NCBI GenBank assembly: GCA_034190875.2
Contig: CM067343.1
Location: 13,101,742-13,165,741 of the forward strand
Reading direction: 5' to 3'
DNA: 64,000 nucleotides
From: Urechis unicinctus
Lineage: Eukaryota > Annelida > Polychaeta > Xenopneusta > Urechidae
Positions 36,160 to 49,741 of this stretch are shown here, in pieces. The notes under the pieces were generated by a model. That model did not search any database, was not told where the DNA came from, and saw nothing but the letters and a program-made list of their open reading frames with translations. Numbering within the stretch: the stretch's first letter is position 1; every line of letters begins with the position of its first letter. Made by a program: the position numbers and the translations under genes.

Positions 36160-36785
36160 ATATTTACATAAATTTATGAAGCGCTCTATCCTTATCCGAG
36201 ACAGCTCTAAAGCGCTGATCCATTAAAAAGTTAATTTAATGATAATAATAATAAACAGACTATTGGCAAATAAAACCAAAAAAACCCAAAAAAACAAACA
36301 AACAAACCCCAAAACATTATATCAATCAAGGTGGATTACAGTTTACATATCATAACATTAGGTTTCGTTTAAAAAAAAGCTAATTTAAATTAATATGTTT
36401 TAAGACTCTTGCAAAATATAGACAGTGTCACAGAAATACGAATATCTGGTAGCAGAGAATTCCAGAGTACAGTACCGGAACGAGAAAATGTTTTTTCACC
36501 ACAATGCTTTTTACTTCTCTTTGGGACAACCAAAAACAATTTGTCTTGAGATCTTAATGACCTTGCTGTCTCGTATTGCTTAACCATGTCACAGATGTAG
36601 CCTATTGCCTGATGATGTAGAGCACGGTACACTTGAACCAAAACCATGAAATAACTATGTATGTGACAGGAAGCCAGTGTAGGTGTCTGAGGATGGGAGT
36701 GATGTGGGCCTCACGACTGCTACGGCTAACAAGACGAGCAGCAGTATTTTGAACTCGCTGCATTCTATTCATATTATGGTTTTAT
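36160..36785 (-). mobile_element. 5'-truncated LINE fragment, CR1-like ORF2 end
   Basis: Minus-strand translation gives MQRVQNTAARLVSRSSREAH and ITPILRHLHWLP, the reverse-transcriptase C-terminal signature of CR1/Jockey-group LINEs. After a frame change it continues in the 36647-36390 frame with LRSQDKLFLVVPK, GEKTFSRSGTVLWNSLLPDI and a stop. The 3' tail contains GAGCGCTTCATAAATTT, a common LINE 3' end type. Copies 1 and 3 of the tandem unit lack it, so it inserted after the units were duplicated. Confidence 0.8.
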
Positions 36786-36868
36786 GTGCCAAATCTATGT
36801 CAAATTAGTTCATTCATTGTGACTAATATGAACATGACTGACTATAATACGCATAATGTGATTAATAA

Positions 36869-37213
36869 CATCCGTTAGTGATCTTGTGTGGCGTATATGT
36901 TTACACCGAATTGCAAAACAGCTCGAAGGTAAAGTATTGGCTACTGATGGCAGCTGCAGGGCGGTCAACATTAACCAATGGTACTTACTTCGTCATTAAC
37001 CAATTTCACGCAATTGGCAAAACCAGTCTAAACAATTTGGCCTTGACCGTCGACCATAAGATTGTCTCGAGTGTGACCATTAGTCAATTAGTGCCTGCAA
37101 ACAATTATCTGGTCCATTTAATCAGTGATGTGTCTAATTCAAGGTTAATTGTTATCTTGTCATTGATCGAAATCAAACTTGGAGGTAATATTTGCGTCGT
37201 TACAAAGTCATAA
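36869..37213 (+). pseudogene. Receptor-guanylyl-cyclase-like ectodomain exon, copy 2 (best kept)
   Basis: Acceptor CATCCGTTAG, then VILCGVYVYTELQNSSKVKY, WLLMAAAGRSTLTNGTYFVI and NQF. ILCG, the AA pair and LTNGxYF are the hallmarks of ligand-binding lobe 2 in receptor guanylyl cyclases. The frame stays open to 37213, but no clear donor is visible and no partner exons lie at normal distance. It may be a single surviving exon or part of a functional gene extending beyond what I can assign. Confidence 0.52.
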
Positions 37214-38239
37214 CACCCGAGAAGCGTAATTTTCCGGAGGGTCGACGTGTGCCGTTGTAAATTTTGCTAACTGGTGTGAAGCATGGTGCTAAAGAGGAAC
37301 CTAAGTTACGCATTGACTGAAACGACTATGCGACGTTTAGTCTATTTTTACAGAGTAAAAGCTTCGGTTGTCTCCCATCGCGGCGTCAATGTGATTTTCT
37401 GTTGAACGTGTAATTGTAATATCTGCAGCTACACCAGAGAAACTGACGCACAAAAAAATAATGTAATATCCACAATTGTTATGGTTTTGGCATTTTGATG
37501 GTTGTTTCAACGTGTTATGAACCTCTCATATGGCCAAAGTTATTTCCATGTCAGTTAAGTGCTCTGAGCATTGGTTTTAAGAGCCGATTTATAACTATAT
37601 GAAGTAACTGATGGATAGCAATTTGAGACCAGTTTGATACTTTCTTTGACAGAAGAGGTATCGCTGTTGTTCCTTAACAAACAATTCTTCTTCGATAACG
37701 TTACATTCAAATCCTAATTTATGCAAACAATTTAGTGTCCATCAGGGTCAGTGAGTTAAAATTTCGCTTGATATGAATAACCCTGAGTACTGACGATGAA
37801 AAAGATGGCTGATGTTTATACGGGCATTTCCACAGCGGCCTATTGTCTAAGGTAAGCCTGTTAAACTATGATTATTCCAAAACATGCATTGTATACAGCC
37901 AATGTATTGTTATTTACTTATAAATCATATACCACTGACTTTTTTGTGGTCTCCTTAATGTCGTCCTAGCCATGGGGACTTCTGCTGCTATCCTTATTAA
38001 ATTTTCGTAATCACTCCAGATGACATTTTAGACATCTAAAAGTGTTTATCCTTTCATTTAATTGTGCGTAGCCAAAAAGGGCGAGTGTTCTCTTGTGGTG
38101 TAATGTGCTTATCTTACTTAACCTTCGTGAAATATGCTGTCGACCATATGTGTTGCTGCTGTTTAGCTATAGTATATTTACCGCAGGACATATACAAAAT
38201 AATACTCCGGAGTGTAATCAGATTTTTTGCATCACGAAA

Positions 38240-38975
38240 TTAGTTGTATGCATACTGCCTTGAAATTTATGGGATTCGAATACAGTTGTTGTGTTATAGC
38301 ACGAGAATTGATTTTCTATAAAGCGCTAATGATATCGATGAATGATGAATCCAAAAAGACCATTTGTCATAGATTTGTCGACAGAGTGAGTATTTTTTCT
38401 GATCGTATTTGCAAGCACCTCTGAACACATTGGTTCAACTTTGATCAACGGATTATGCTGGTTGTCATGAACATGAAGGTAACATTCAAGGCCAAAGCTG
38501 AATCTAAGGGATGAATTATTATCAACGGTAGCACCTATGCTGCAGCATTGTCCATGGATGTTCACTGGAGGATACTTGCTAGGCTGAAAAGTATGGGCAT
38601 ATTCAATCGGATCTCCTAAGTGATTGCGTTGCCCAAATGTCCCTTGCGGCAAGAAATATCCGCAAACGTCCGCACCTGTTTGTATCGCTCATAACCAAGG
38701 TTTTAAAAGTAATAATCAGACGCAAGACCAGATGTCGAGACCATCGTGGGTAGATATGGATAAATTGCATACTTTTGAACTGCCATGGATTCGACGGGAT
38801 TTGAAAGCAGTTGTTGTATTATAAAACAAGAATTAATTTCCTATAAAACGATATTGGTATCGATGAATGATGAATCCAAAGAGACACCCATTAGTCAAGG
38901 ATTTTTCAACATAGCGAGTATTTTCTCTGATCGTATTTTGTTAGGACCTCTTAACAAATTGGGTCAACTGTAGGC
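38240..38975 (+). repeat. Direct pair of about 190-bp segments with similar open frames
   Basis: 38268-38425 and 38800-38940 share GTTGTTGTRTTATA, ATCGATGAATGATGAATCCAAA and TCTGATCGTATTT. Translations share SCC.I..ELI.YK....SMNDESK and SIFSDRI. Splice signals are absent and no family is recognised. Confidence 0.6.
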
Positions 38976-40360
38976 ATTGAACTACCACATAAACACAAGG
39001 GAAATTAAAAGGAGCTTGTGTGAACATGCTTCTCAATCGATGTTTATCTAATGCTTGACCGAGCTAACTGGTACAATACCCGTATATTAAGCATATTTTC
39101 ACTCATCCTAATGGTACCTAACTTTGTTGCACTAAACAGAGAAAAACAGGTAACAAGCCGACCGGATAATGACCATTGTATAATAACACCGTGTAAATTG
39201 TGTTTTAGGCATTGTATCTCAAGAGTCAACTGCGTTTTGGTTGCGTCCGATGCATTTGCAATGCATTACTACTTGATTCATGCATCTTCAATGAAGCACC
39301 CATGGGAATTAGACTTTATCCCATAGGGAAATTATACGACGTTGATGACATAAGTAGCTTTCATCTTCTAAACATATTCACTGCTTAACCAATAATGTTG
39401 TCTTCATAATTGCAGCGATGAAGATTTTAAAGGGAACAAATATGCACGTAAATTTATCTCGTTCCGATTCGTCATTCCCTTGCAGTAATTACGTACAGAT
39501 TTGGTTGTGCTTTTTGAACCTCTTTCATTTGAGAAACCGTACTCTTTGGCACTAGGTTTTACTCTTTTAGATAGAGGAATGATGTACTATTTCGTCAATA
39601 TCACTTCATTTATAGTCAATAACATATTGATGTTGCTTTGCGTAAACGTTTGTGCATGCCGCGACTTTGCAATCTCCATCTGTGAACGTTATACTAGCTT
39701 TCTACTAATCATTTGCCATTCAGTAGTAACTAAGCACAATAGCGCTTCCGCATGCCAAAAAATAAAAAAAACTCGAAGGTGTACCATTTCTCTACCAACA
39801 GTGCCGGCATTTATTTCTACATGGAGCGCACGTGTTGGTTTGCATTTGGCCAACTTTATACTTAGCTTTTAGTAGGACATATTCTCAGTATTATAATATT
39901 GCTGTCTAATGATATTACCAATACGGAATTATTCATTCCATGTCACGGAAAGATAAATATTTTTAGTAGCCGCGTTGCGTGATAGTCGGTCGATTACTTA
40001 GCCTGTATGAGTTTCACCTTTTGCAGTCGAATATCTGCCAGATGCATGCACCGAGTGATTGATGGCACTAAAGGAAAGAGAACTGTCAACGCATCATGAT
40101 CAGCCTCATCCATAACAATCGTGATGTCACCTCAATGTTCAATAACATAAAACCCAAGCATCTCTTTCATTTCATTTCAGCAGATAACGACATTCTGCTG
40201 TACACTCTCGAAGCTTACTGTCAATGGCAGGTGAATGTGGTATTTGCAATATACGTAGCTCCCTCAAATAAACTGACGGCCAAGATTTGTTATATATCTA
40301 GCTGATTCTTTGCCCATTTATTTACAATAATCAACTTTATGTGATGAATTCAATCCGCTG

Positions 40361-40620
40361 GTGACCTTGCAGTTGTATTTTGCAAAAGTACAATACTGTC
40401 TGCTGATTGCAGTTGCACGACGGTCCACATTAAACAATGGTGTCTTCTTCTCAATTATTGAAATGCACGCAAATTGAGGGTATAGTATTCACGCTGTACA
40501 TCTCTATGGCACCGACAGTACCAATGATATGGTCCCATATAGTATTCACGCTGTACATCTCTATGGCACCGACAGTACCAATGATATGGTCCCATGGTCG
40601 ACCACATGATTATGTCTGTC
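40361..40620 (+). pseudogene. Receptor-guanylyl-cyclase-like ectodomain exon, copy 3
   Basis: The frame reads TLQLYFAKVQYCLLIAVARR, then STLNNGVFFSIIEMHAN and a TGA. It is closest to copy 1. A perfect 57-bp tandem duplication follows at 40481-40594. Clearly non-functional. Confidence 0.5.
40481..40594. repeat. Perfect 57-bp tandem duplication
   Basis: Two identical 57-bp units (40481-40537 and 40538-40594) beginning TATAGTATTCACGC lie inside receptor-exon copy 3. They are identical amid diverged surroundings, so this is a recent event. Confidence 0.95.
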
Positions 40621-41759
40621 ATAATCCCATTTATGGCCTTATAATATCATTAAACCTGAGATGGTATTTTTTAATGATAGCCGACGTGTGCCGCTGTAAT
40701 GTATGCCAACTGGTGTGAAGCATGGTGCTAAATGTGGAGCGTTAGAGACGCTTTGATCGAAAATGCTACTCTACGTTAATTATATTTCTAGAGTACCTGC
40801 TTCGTTCGTCTCCTGTAACGCGAAAAGGTGAGCTTAAGAGACGAATAGACCAAAAGACCACGAGATTTACATTAATATGTTCGGTCGTCTTCCAACGCAT
40901 CATCACTGTGGATTGCTATTGGACATGTTGTTGTCATATACATAGCAGCCCCAGATAAACGTACGCATATGATAAATGACGCAATGTCCAGACATATCGT
41001 TTTGTCCTTCTGATACTGAATTAAACACGTTGTAAACAACTTCTGTGGCCAATGTTATTTATATGTCATTTCTTTCTTGTGAGCATGCGTCTCTTGTGCC
41101 GACTGAAGATTGTGTGGACCAGTCGATCTTATGGACAGCTTTTTAGGTTACATCTATAATTTCGTAGCCTGAATCGGGTATTGCTGTGTAATATTTGACT
41201 GCCAACTCATCGTTGATAACAGTGAATGCAAATATAGACATTGAAGTGTCCATCAAAGGTTGTGATAAAAAATGTTACAAACAACCTTGAGCACTAGCTA
41301 TAGTGTCTCTGACTGACAACAAGTGGGCGATATGTTAGCGTTTTGTAATGTTTAACAAGTATTTTAACAGTGGCCTATTGTTTAATGTAATCCGGTTAAC
41401 CTTCGCAGCCTCATTTAATTATCTTTCAGATCTAGCTTTTTAGATATTTTCTGGTGAATTAAATACCGTTATTTTCTATGTGGCCTACCTATTAATATCT
41501 AAGCCTTAGGGACTTCTGGTGTAAACCTTAATAAATTTTTCAAATTACTTCGGATGACATTAGGGCGCACTAATATGCTTAACTGTTCCATTTTTTAATG
41601 TGCAGCCTTAGGGGCAAGTATTTTCTTCTGACTTTAGTAATTGGTTGAACGTTTCTAACTTAACGTTGATGCGATATCTGGGCGATGATATGTGTTGCTA
41701 CTCTACGGCAATATATATTTACCACAGAACGTATACGAATCAATATTCCAGAGTGTACG

Positions 41760-43110
41760 TTGATTTAGAATGGATTGGAATTGATGAGAAGTTATTCATT
41801 AGCTGGATCTCTTGAACGGAGATGGCCTATATATCACAAATTGATAATTACACCCGGATTGGCAGGCGACGCAAATCAAAACAATCAGCATCTGTTTAAT
41901 TTGGCGTAAAGTTCTGAAAAAGATGTTAATCCGTAAAGATCGACGGGGTAAAGTCACTGTTGTTTAAGGCCAGTGATTGGAAATTTCATGTACGACAGCC
42001 AAGCAGTATCAAGTAGGTTCCAACTCCGTTAAAATGGTACTTCCAACGCTCTTAGATAATGCTTCAAAACATTGTTCTTCAGCACAAGGAAAATGAGAAA
42101 AGGAATGTGGTTTGGTAAGATCTCGAATTCATTCATTGCACCTTACGTCAGCATCAGCAATATAAACGTGTTCCTGGCAGTGATTGTGTCGTCTTCTTTG
42201 CTGTGGGCTAAATTTGTTAACCATCGAACAATGTGCTACCCAAAGGTTTCTGCATTTACTCCTGATATATGGGGAATACCGAAAACCATTCGTTACACTG
42301 AGAATCAATGCAGAATCAACCCAGAGTGACGTGTCCAGCAGAGGTGACTATGCTGGCATACAAGAATTTAATGATTAACTATTGCTTTGTTGGTGCGGGG
42401 TACAACCCAATAACCAAGTGAGTATACCGAATCACCGGTGATTGCGGATCATACGGAAAGATGTAATATAAACTGGATTGGAATTGAGATATAAACTGGA
42501 TTGGAATTGATGAAAGAAGTTATTCATCAGCTGGATCTCATGAACGGAGGACATTGCCATTCAAATAAATAATAATATTTTTGGATGGCCTAGATATCAA
42601 CACATCTTATAATATCACAATTACATCCGGATTGGCTGGTAAAGCTTATTAAATTAATCAGCGGCTGTTAAAATTAGCATCAAGTTCTGAAAATGATGTA
42701 AATCTCTGAAGCACGACTGGGTAAAGTTAATTTCTGGTGATACGAAATGTCATCAATTCGACAGCCAAGCAGTATACGGTCGGTTCCGCTCCCTTTAAAT
42801 ATGGTACTTCCACCTCCCTAAAGTAATGCTTCAAGCCATGGTTCTTCAGCCCAACGAAAATGAGAAAAGAAATGTGTTTTAGTCCGATCTTCATTCCATT
42901 GCACATTACGTCAGTATCTACAATATAGACGAGGATCCTGGTAGTGATTGTTTCGTCTGTAAAGCTTGACAACAACCCAATGTGCTACCACAAAGGTGTC
43001 TACATTTACTCCTGAGATATAGGGAATACCAAAAACCATTCGTTACACTGAGAATCAATGCCGAATCAATCTGGTGTGAATTGTCCAGCAAAGTTGAATA
43101 TTTGTTATAC
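41760..43110. repeat. Tandem pair with minus-strand receptor-like frames
   Basis: Copies 41760-42405 and 42440-43110 share AACTGGATTGGAATTGA, CATTGCAC.TTACGTCAG and AAACCATTCGTTACACTGAG. A third copy lies at 55970-56290. On the minus strand the second copy reads TTRILVYIVDTDVM, SFLIFVG, EVPYLKGAEPTVYCLAVELM. This pattern resembles the second lobe of class C GPCR ligand-binding domains (ARVVVLF... to GAITIEL). Frame changes and stops make it a remnant if real. Confidence 0.4.
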
Positions 43111-44044
43111 ATGTATTTAATTATAAACCTATGGTGATTCTGTGTTTGGCCCTCTCATCTGTTTCCCGTGCGTAATGTTAGCATTAATTAGTTAGTTTTA
43201 ACCTCAAGACTTTCGTCCGGTTGGTTCTATCATGCAGACAAAAGTTGCAAGCTGAATCACATTAATGACATTCCGGAAACATGCACACAGCCTCGGGATG
43301 ATATATTAGGGGGACATTGGAATACAAATATAGCAAACTGTGATCATATTATTATACTGCTATACGTGCTATACATGCTGTTTTAAAGGTAGGCAATGGT
43401 CGGTGCACTGGTATGCCTAACGGGCGGAATGCAATTAGGAGGTTTTTAACTCAAGATATAAAGTCGCAAAATTGCAAAATCACTCCAATGTAAAAACCGG
43501 AAATATGCGCACGACCTAGGGGTGACATGTCCGCAGGGCAATGGTTAAGCAATATAGTAAACCGAGATCGTATTATGTTTGAAAGTACGATGTTGATCGC
43601 TTGGTGTTTTCAGTGAATTCATATTAACTCACTAACCTCGGGATTTATATAAGTATTATTGAACAGAATTGTACTCGGAATGCGTAAGCTTTTAGTGTTG
43701 CAGTTGTTACACAGGTTACACAGTGCAGTTGCTATGCATCGAATCGTGCAAAACATCACAGCCCACTCTATGTCAATTGAACCTGCCAGACGCAGCCGAA
43801 GAACGTTATTTACTTCAACAAGTGAAAACATCTAGCATTCATGTCGCTAACACCCGAGCACTATCCGGGTGGTCTAGGTAAAGTCAGCGAGAGAGTGAGC
43901 GGGTGAGTGGGTGAATGGAAAAACGAGTGAGTGAAAGAGTGTGTGAGCGAATGAATGAGTCAATAGATCAATGAGTGATTGAGTGAATGAGCGAGAAAGC
44001 GAATGGGTGTGTTAGAAAGTTAGTGGGTGAGTCAATGGATCATG

Positions 44045-44182
44045 GAGTGAGTGAGTGAGTGAGTGAGTGAGTGAGTGAGTGAGTGAGTGAGTGAGTGAGT
44101 GAGTGAGTGAGTGAGTGAGTGAGTGAGTGAGTGAGTGAGTGAGTGAGTGAGTGAGTGAGTGAGTGAGTGAGTGAGTGAGTGA
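44045..44182. repeat. (GAGT)n microsatellite
   Basis: About 34 near-perfect tetranucleotide units, flanked by degenerate GAGT-rich sequence from 43890 to 44330. The minus-strand Ser-Leu-Thr-His frame is an artefact of the repeat. Confidence 0.97.
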
Positions 44183-45294
44183 AGGAATAAGCAAGTGAGT
44201 TAGAACGTGAATCTCTCAGTTAGGGAGTCAGAGACCATGTGAGTAAATGAGTGATTAATTAAATAGATAAGCGAGTGTGCTAGTGGCTGAGAGAGGGAGT
44301 TAGCGAGAGAGTGAGTAACGTCGTGCTTCACTGAAAATAACGCTTTGTAAGTAAGACTATATATATTGTGACAGTTACTACCTGCTTTCAGCATCTGAGC
44401 AAAGGCATTCACCTTGAGGCGGTCAAATTTTAACTTTGATCATCAAACATTCAACGACTTCATTCGATTATCATATCCCTGTTATGGCTGATAGCACACC
44501 TGGTTCCATCAAATTTCATCAGAAACTAAGCAATGCTCAACGAAGCTTCTTTGACGAACGCCAAATGGTTTGCTTCCCACAACATTTATCGCCATGCTTC
44601 GCATATCAGAAATAACATCCGTTTTTCCATAGACCAGGTGAAGGTGTTGGCTTTGGTCGAAGCATGCACCACAACAAGTAAAGAAGCTATGATATCAAAT
44701 AATGCTGACTAATGCCACTCATGTATTCAATTATCACAAATACATTCGTTACATATCAACAGTCTACGACACGCTTACATTTCTGATGAATCCCTCGTTT
44801 TTGCAGCATCCGCACATCGCAGCCAGATACAGATTGTCGCAGCTACGTTATCAAGCTAGCTCCCAACAATCGCGCTCAATGAAGCGTGAAATGAAATATT
44901 GACTGGCCTTAGTTTACTGCGAGGACGGAAAGCTCTAAATTTGAGTGACTATATTCAGTCATGTTGCCAATTTGACCATTTACTTGGATGTGAAAAAAGC
45001 ATTGAGGCGAAGTGTTATTGGGGAAGCTGCACTGTTTAGATTGAAGTGAGCGGAGGTACGGTTGGCCAACCTCGCACGACCTAACGCGCCAAGTGACAAA
45101 TAGATCGTATTGCCGTCTGTCGATACTCTGTTGCAGAAATACCCTTCACCAAATCTATGATGCATTTCACATTAGGCTTGATAAAAACATGTGAAAAGCC
45201 AAATGAAAAACTCGGGGTTAAGGTGCGTAACGCTTGAACCGAGCCATTTGAGAGCCAGCGGCAAATTGGACCTAACCCATGCCCACACCGGGTT

Positions 45295-45504
45295 ATGAAT
45301 CTACGCTGCTGGGACGAATGTCTAATATCTTTGAGTTACCGGCTTGGGCTAAGTATAATTAAATTGATACAACTCATTACGTACTATTTATGCGGTAGTA
45401 ACTTGCAGACAATCGTAGAAATAGGTTTTATTTTAGGTCCGTGGGCGGAAAAAATAATACTGACCATTATATGCGACGACATATTTACAATTAAAAGAGC
45501 ATAG
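45295..45504 (+). pseudogene. Possible N-terminal ANF-receptor exon remnant
   Basis: The plus frame reads [20 protein letters not shown], like the V..IIGP.C...V..VA segment near the start of ANF-receptor domains. Part of the unit-1 copy (near 32450-32500) keeps VLCDDIFTIG. Weak similarity, no splice pair. Confidence 0.3.
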
Positions 45505-45662
45505 GCGAAGTGATATACGATTAATCGTTTTAAGCAGACTTGAATATTTGAAATCCCTGACTTTGGCATAAAAGTGCGAGACCCGTACGAATAATTATTA
45601 ATGCCGTGCATTGTGCATTGAGCGCAGTGTTTTAAAAATATATTTATAAATATATATATATC

Positions 45663-45832
<170 letters not shown>

Positions 45833-46679
45833 AGCTGAACATATCGAAGCACAATGTCACCAAATGGCCACACGTATTTTATAAACGGAGGAGGGCCTTA
45901 CCAGTAAGCTTTACCGGCAAAGGAAATACATTTCATCGTACATTCAACTTCGCATATTGAATCTCGCTGTTACTCTCGTGGAATAATATACAAGATAGTA
46001 CACCATCGCTGACGATGTGCTCAATTGCTGAGCACCTCGTAGAATGTACTGCAAATCTCGCTATTGACCACATTTACCCATCGCAGATGTATCTAAGGAC
46101 ACAAATGCGAGAATTGGTATAAAGCCGTCCCCACTGTGAACAGGTGTCCCTGTAAGGACCATACGTACGGAGATTGGAACGAAAATGCAGAGGTTCGCGT
46201 GTAGTGTAAATCAACTAAGGCTAGCGTTGAAGAATTCCGAGGGAGCAACAATTCGTCTGATACTTTGAATAAGCAATATAATTTCAAGATGAAAGCCTTT
46301 TTTTCTACGTGAGCGGGATTCAACCTTATAACTTTGTGAGTATGCCGAATCATCGGTGATTGCAGATCATACGGAAAGCGGCATCAGCATTCATAACCTT
46401 TGATAAGAAACTAATTTCACAAACCCATGCCTTTACCGCAGCTGAAAGCCCTAGTCCAATATCTACCGCCGTCTTATCCAAGTACACCACCGTCATAAGT
46501 GTGCTTGAGTAATGCTTTATTTGCCACCCAAGTGAATAGATACACAGGTTCGAGTTCATGGATAGGGTCTCCAAAGGCATTTTACGCACCAGAAGGTGGC
46601 TTCTCATCGATCGATATTCAACGCTGAGCTCGTAATAATGGATATCAGCAGTTTATAGACCGATAACCGTAAGATCTTG

Positions 46680-46831
<152 letters not shown>

Positions 46832-46865
46832 AGAAATGCTACTGTTTATGGGGTCTTGAGATGAA

Positions 46866-49222
<2,357 letters not shown>

Positions 49223-49407
49223 TTAACTTTGTTTGTTTAACATTGACATAGAGCTAGCAACGTGGTCGGTTACGGCTGATAGAGATTCCGTCCATACTCG
49301 TGGCTCAACTTTCATCTGACCAATTGCTGTATTTTGCAATTTCTGGCATCGATAGCAGCCTATAGCATCGCTGTTCTCATGTAACCGCACCAAATGACCT
49401 CCTGCAC
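49223..49407 (-). other. Next class C GPCR exon, following 49524-49741
   Basis: After acceptor CATTCATTGTAG the frame reads GAGGHLVRLHENSDAIGCYR and then RVWTESLS. This matches the segment right after FSG in mGluRs: G.AG.PV.FNENGDAPGRYDI...., then ..GQW...L. The frame joins the previous exon if the intron uses a GC donor (TTTTCTG|GCAGGT); the adjacent GT donor would shift frame. The arginine of GDAPGRY is changed to Cys. It could be a working exon or an early pseudogene. Confidence 0.6.
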
Positions 49408-49523
49408 CTACAATGAATGTAAAATCAGCCCATTGTACACATGTAGATATACACACGGTTAACGGTATACCCTCCCGATTATTTTTGTCAAAGTGTAAAC
49501 CTTAAAAGAAAAAAAGTAAACAC

Positions 49524-49741
49524 CTGCCAGAAAAGGTTACTTTTCGTAAATATCTGAGGATAGGCATGCCATCCGGGTGAGGCGGTGTTGCGCAATCAGT
49601 TACCTTGCCATCGCAATGATCACAAACAATGTCGTGAATAGCATTAACCATGGCATATACAGCCTCATCCACAAACGGAACAATGCCTTCCTGGCTAAAG
49701 TGACCGTCGTCAATCTTCTCACGACCTTCAGGTGAATTCAA
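49524..49741 (-). other. mGluR-type class C GPCR ligand-binding-domain exon
   Basis: Minus-strand translation: GREKIDDGHFSQEGIVPF, VDEAVYAMVNAIHDIVCDHC, PDGMPILRYLRKVTFSG. This follows the mGluR pattern G.E.I...Y.QEG.V.FV.DAVYAM..ALH....C....DG..LL.YIR.V.F.G, residue for residue over most of its length. No stop interrupts it. The upstream acceptor is uncertain (CCTGAAG at 49726). The next exon lies about 110 bp downstream. mGluR-type receptors bind amino acids or similar ligands at the plasma membrane and signal through G proteins. No 7TM exon was found in the window. Confidence 0.72.

Larger units (their letters stand above)
34410..41760 (+). repeat. Three tandem copies of a receptor-exon unit of about 1.4 kb
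   Basis: Units span roughly 34410-35930, 35930-38220 (enlarged by a LINE) and 40320-41760. Shared landmarks outside the exon are GCCGACGTGTGCCG, GAAGCATGGTGCTAAA, the ATTTCTAGAGTAC block, GTGTCCATCA and the GGCAAGTGTTC block. The copies are diverged by substitutions and indels. Confidence 0.8.
32035..43650 (+). repeat. Direct unit 1 of the spacer
   Basis: Collinear, diverged matches to unit 2: 32050-32330/44590-44900, 33030-33200/46220-46370, 33880-34090/53530-53710, 34200-34400/53820-54000, 39760-39850/54590-54680, 42600-43650/55970-56500. Unit 1 alone has the tandem blocks at 34.4-38.2 kb. Unit 2 alone has 46.4-53.5 kb. Confidence 0.75.

Noticed and set aside
44012-44194. Ser-Leu-Thr-His repeat protein frame on the minus strand
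   Set aside because: It is the (GAGT)n array read in one frame.
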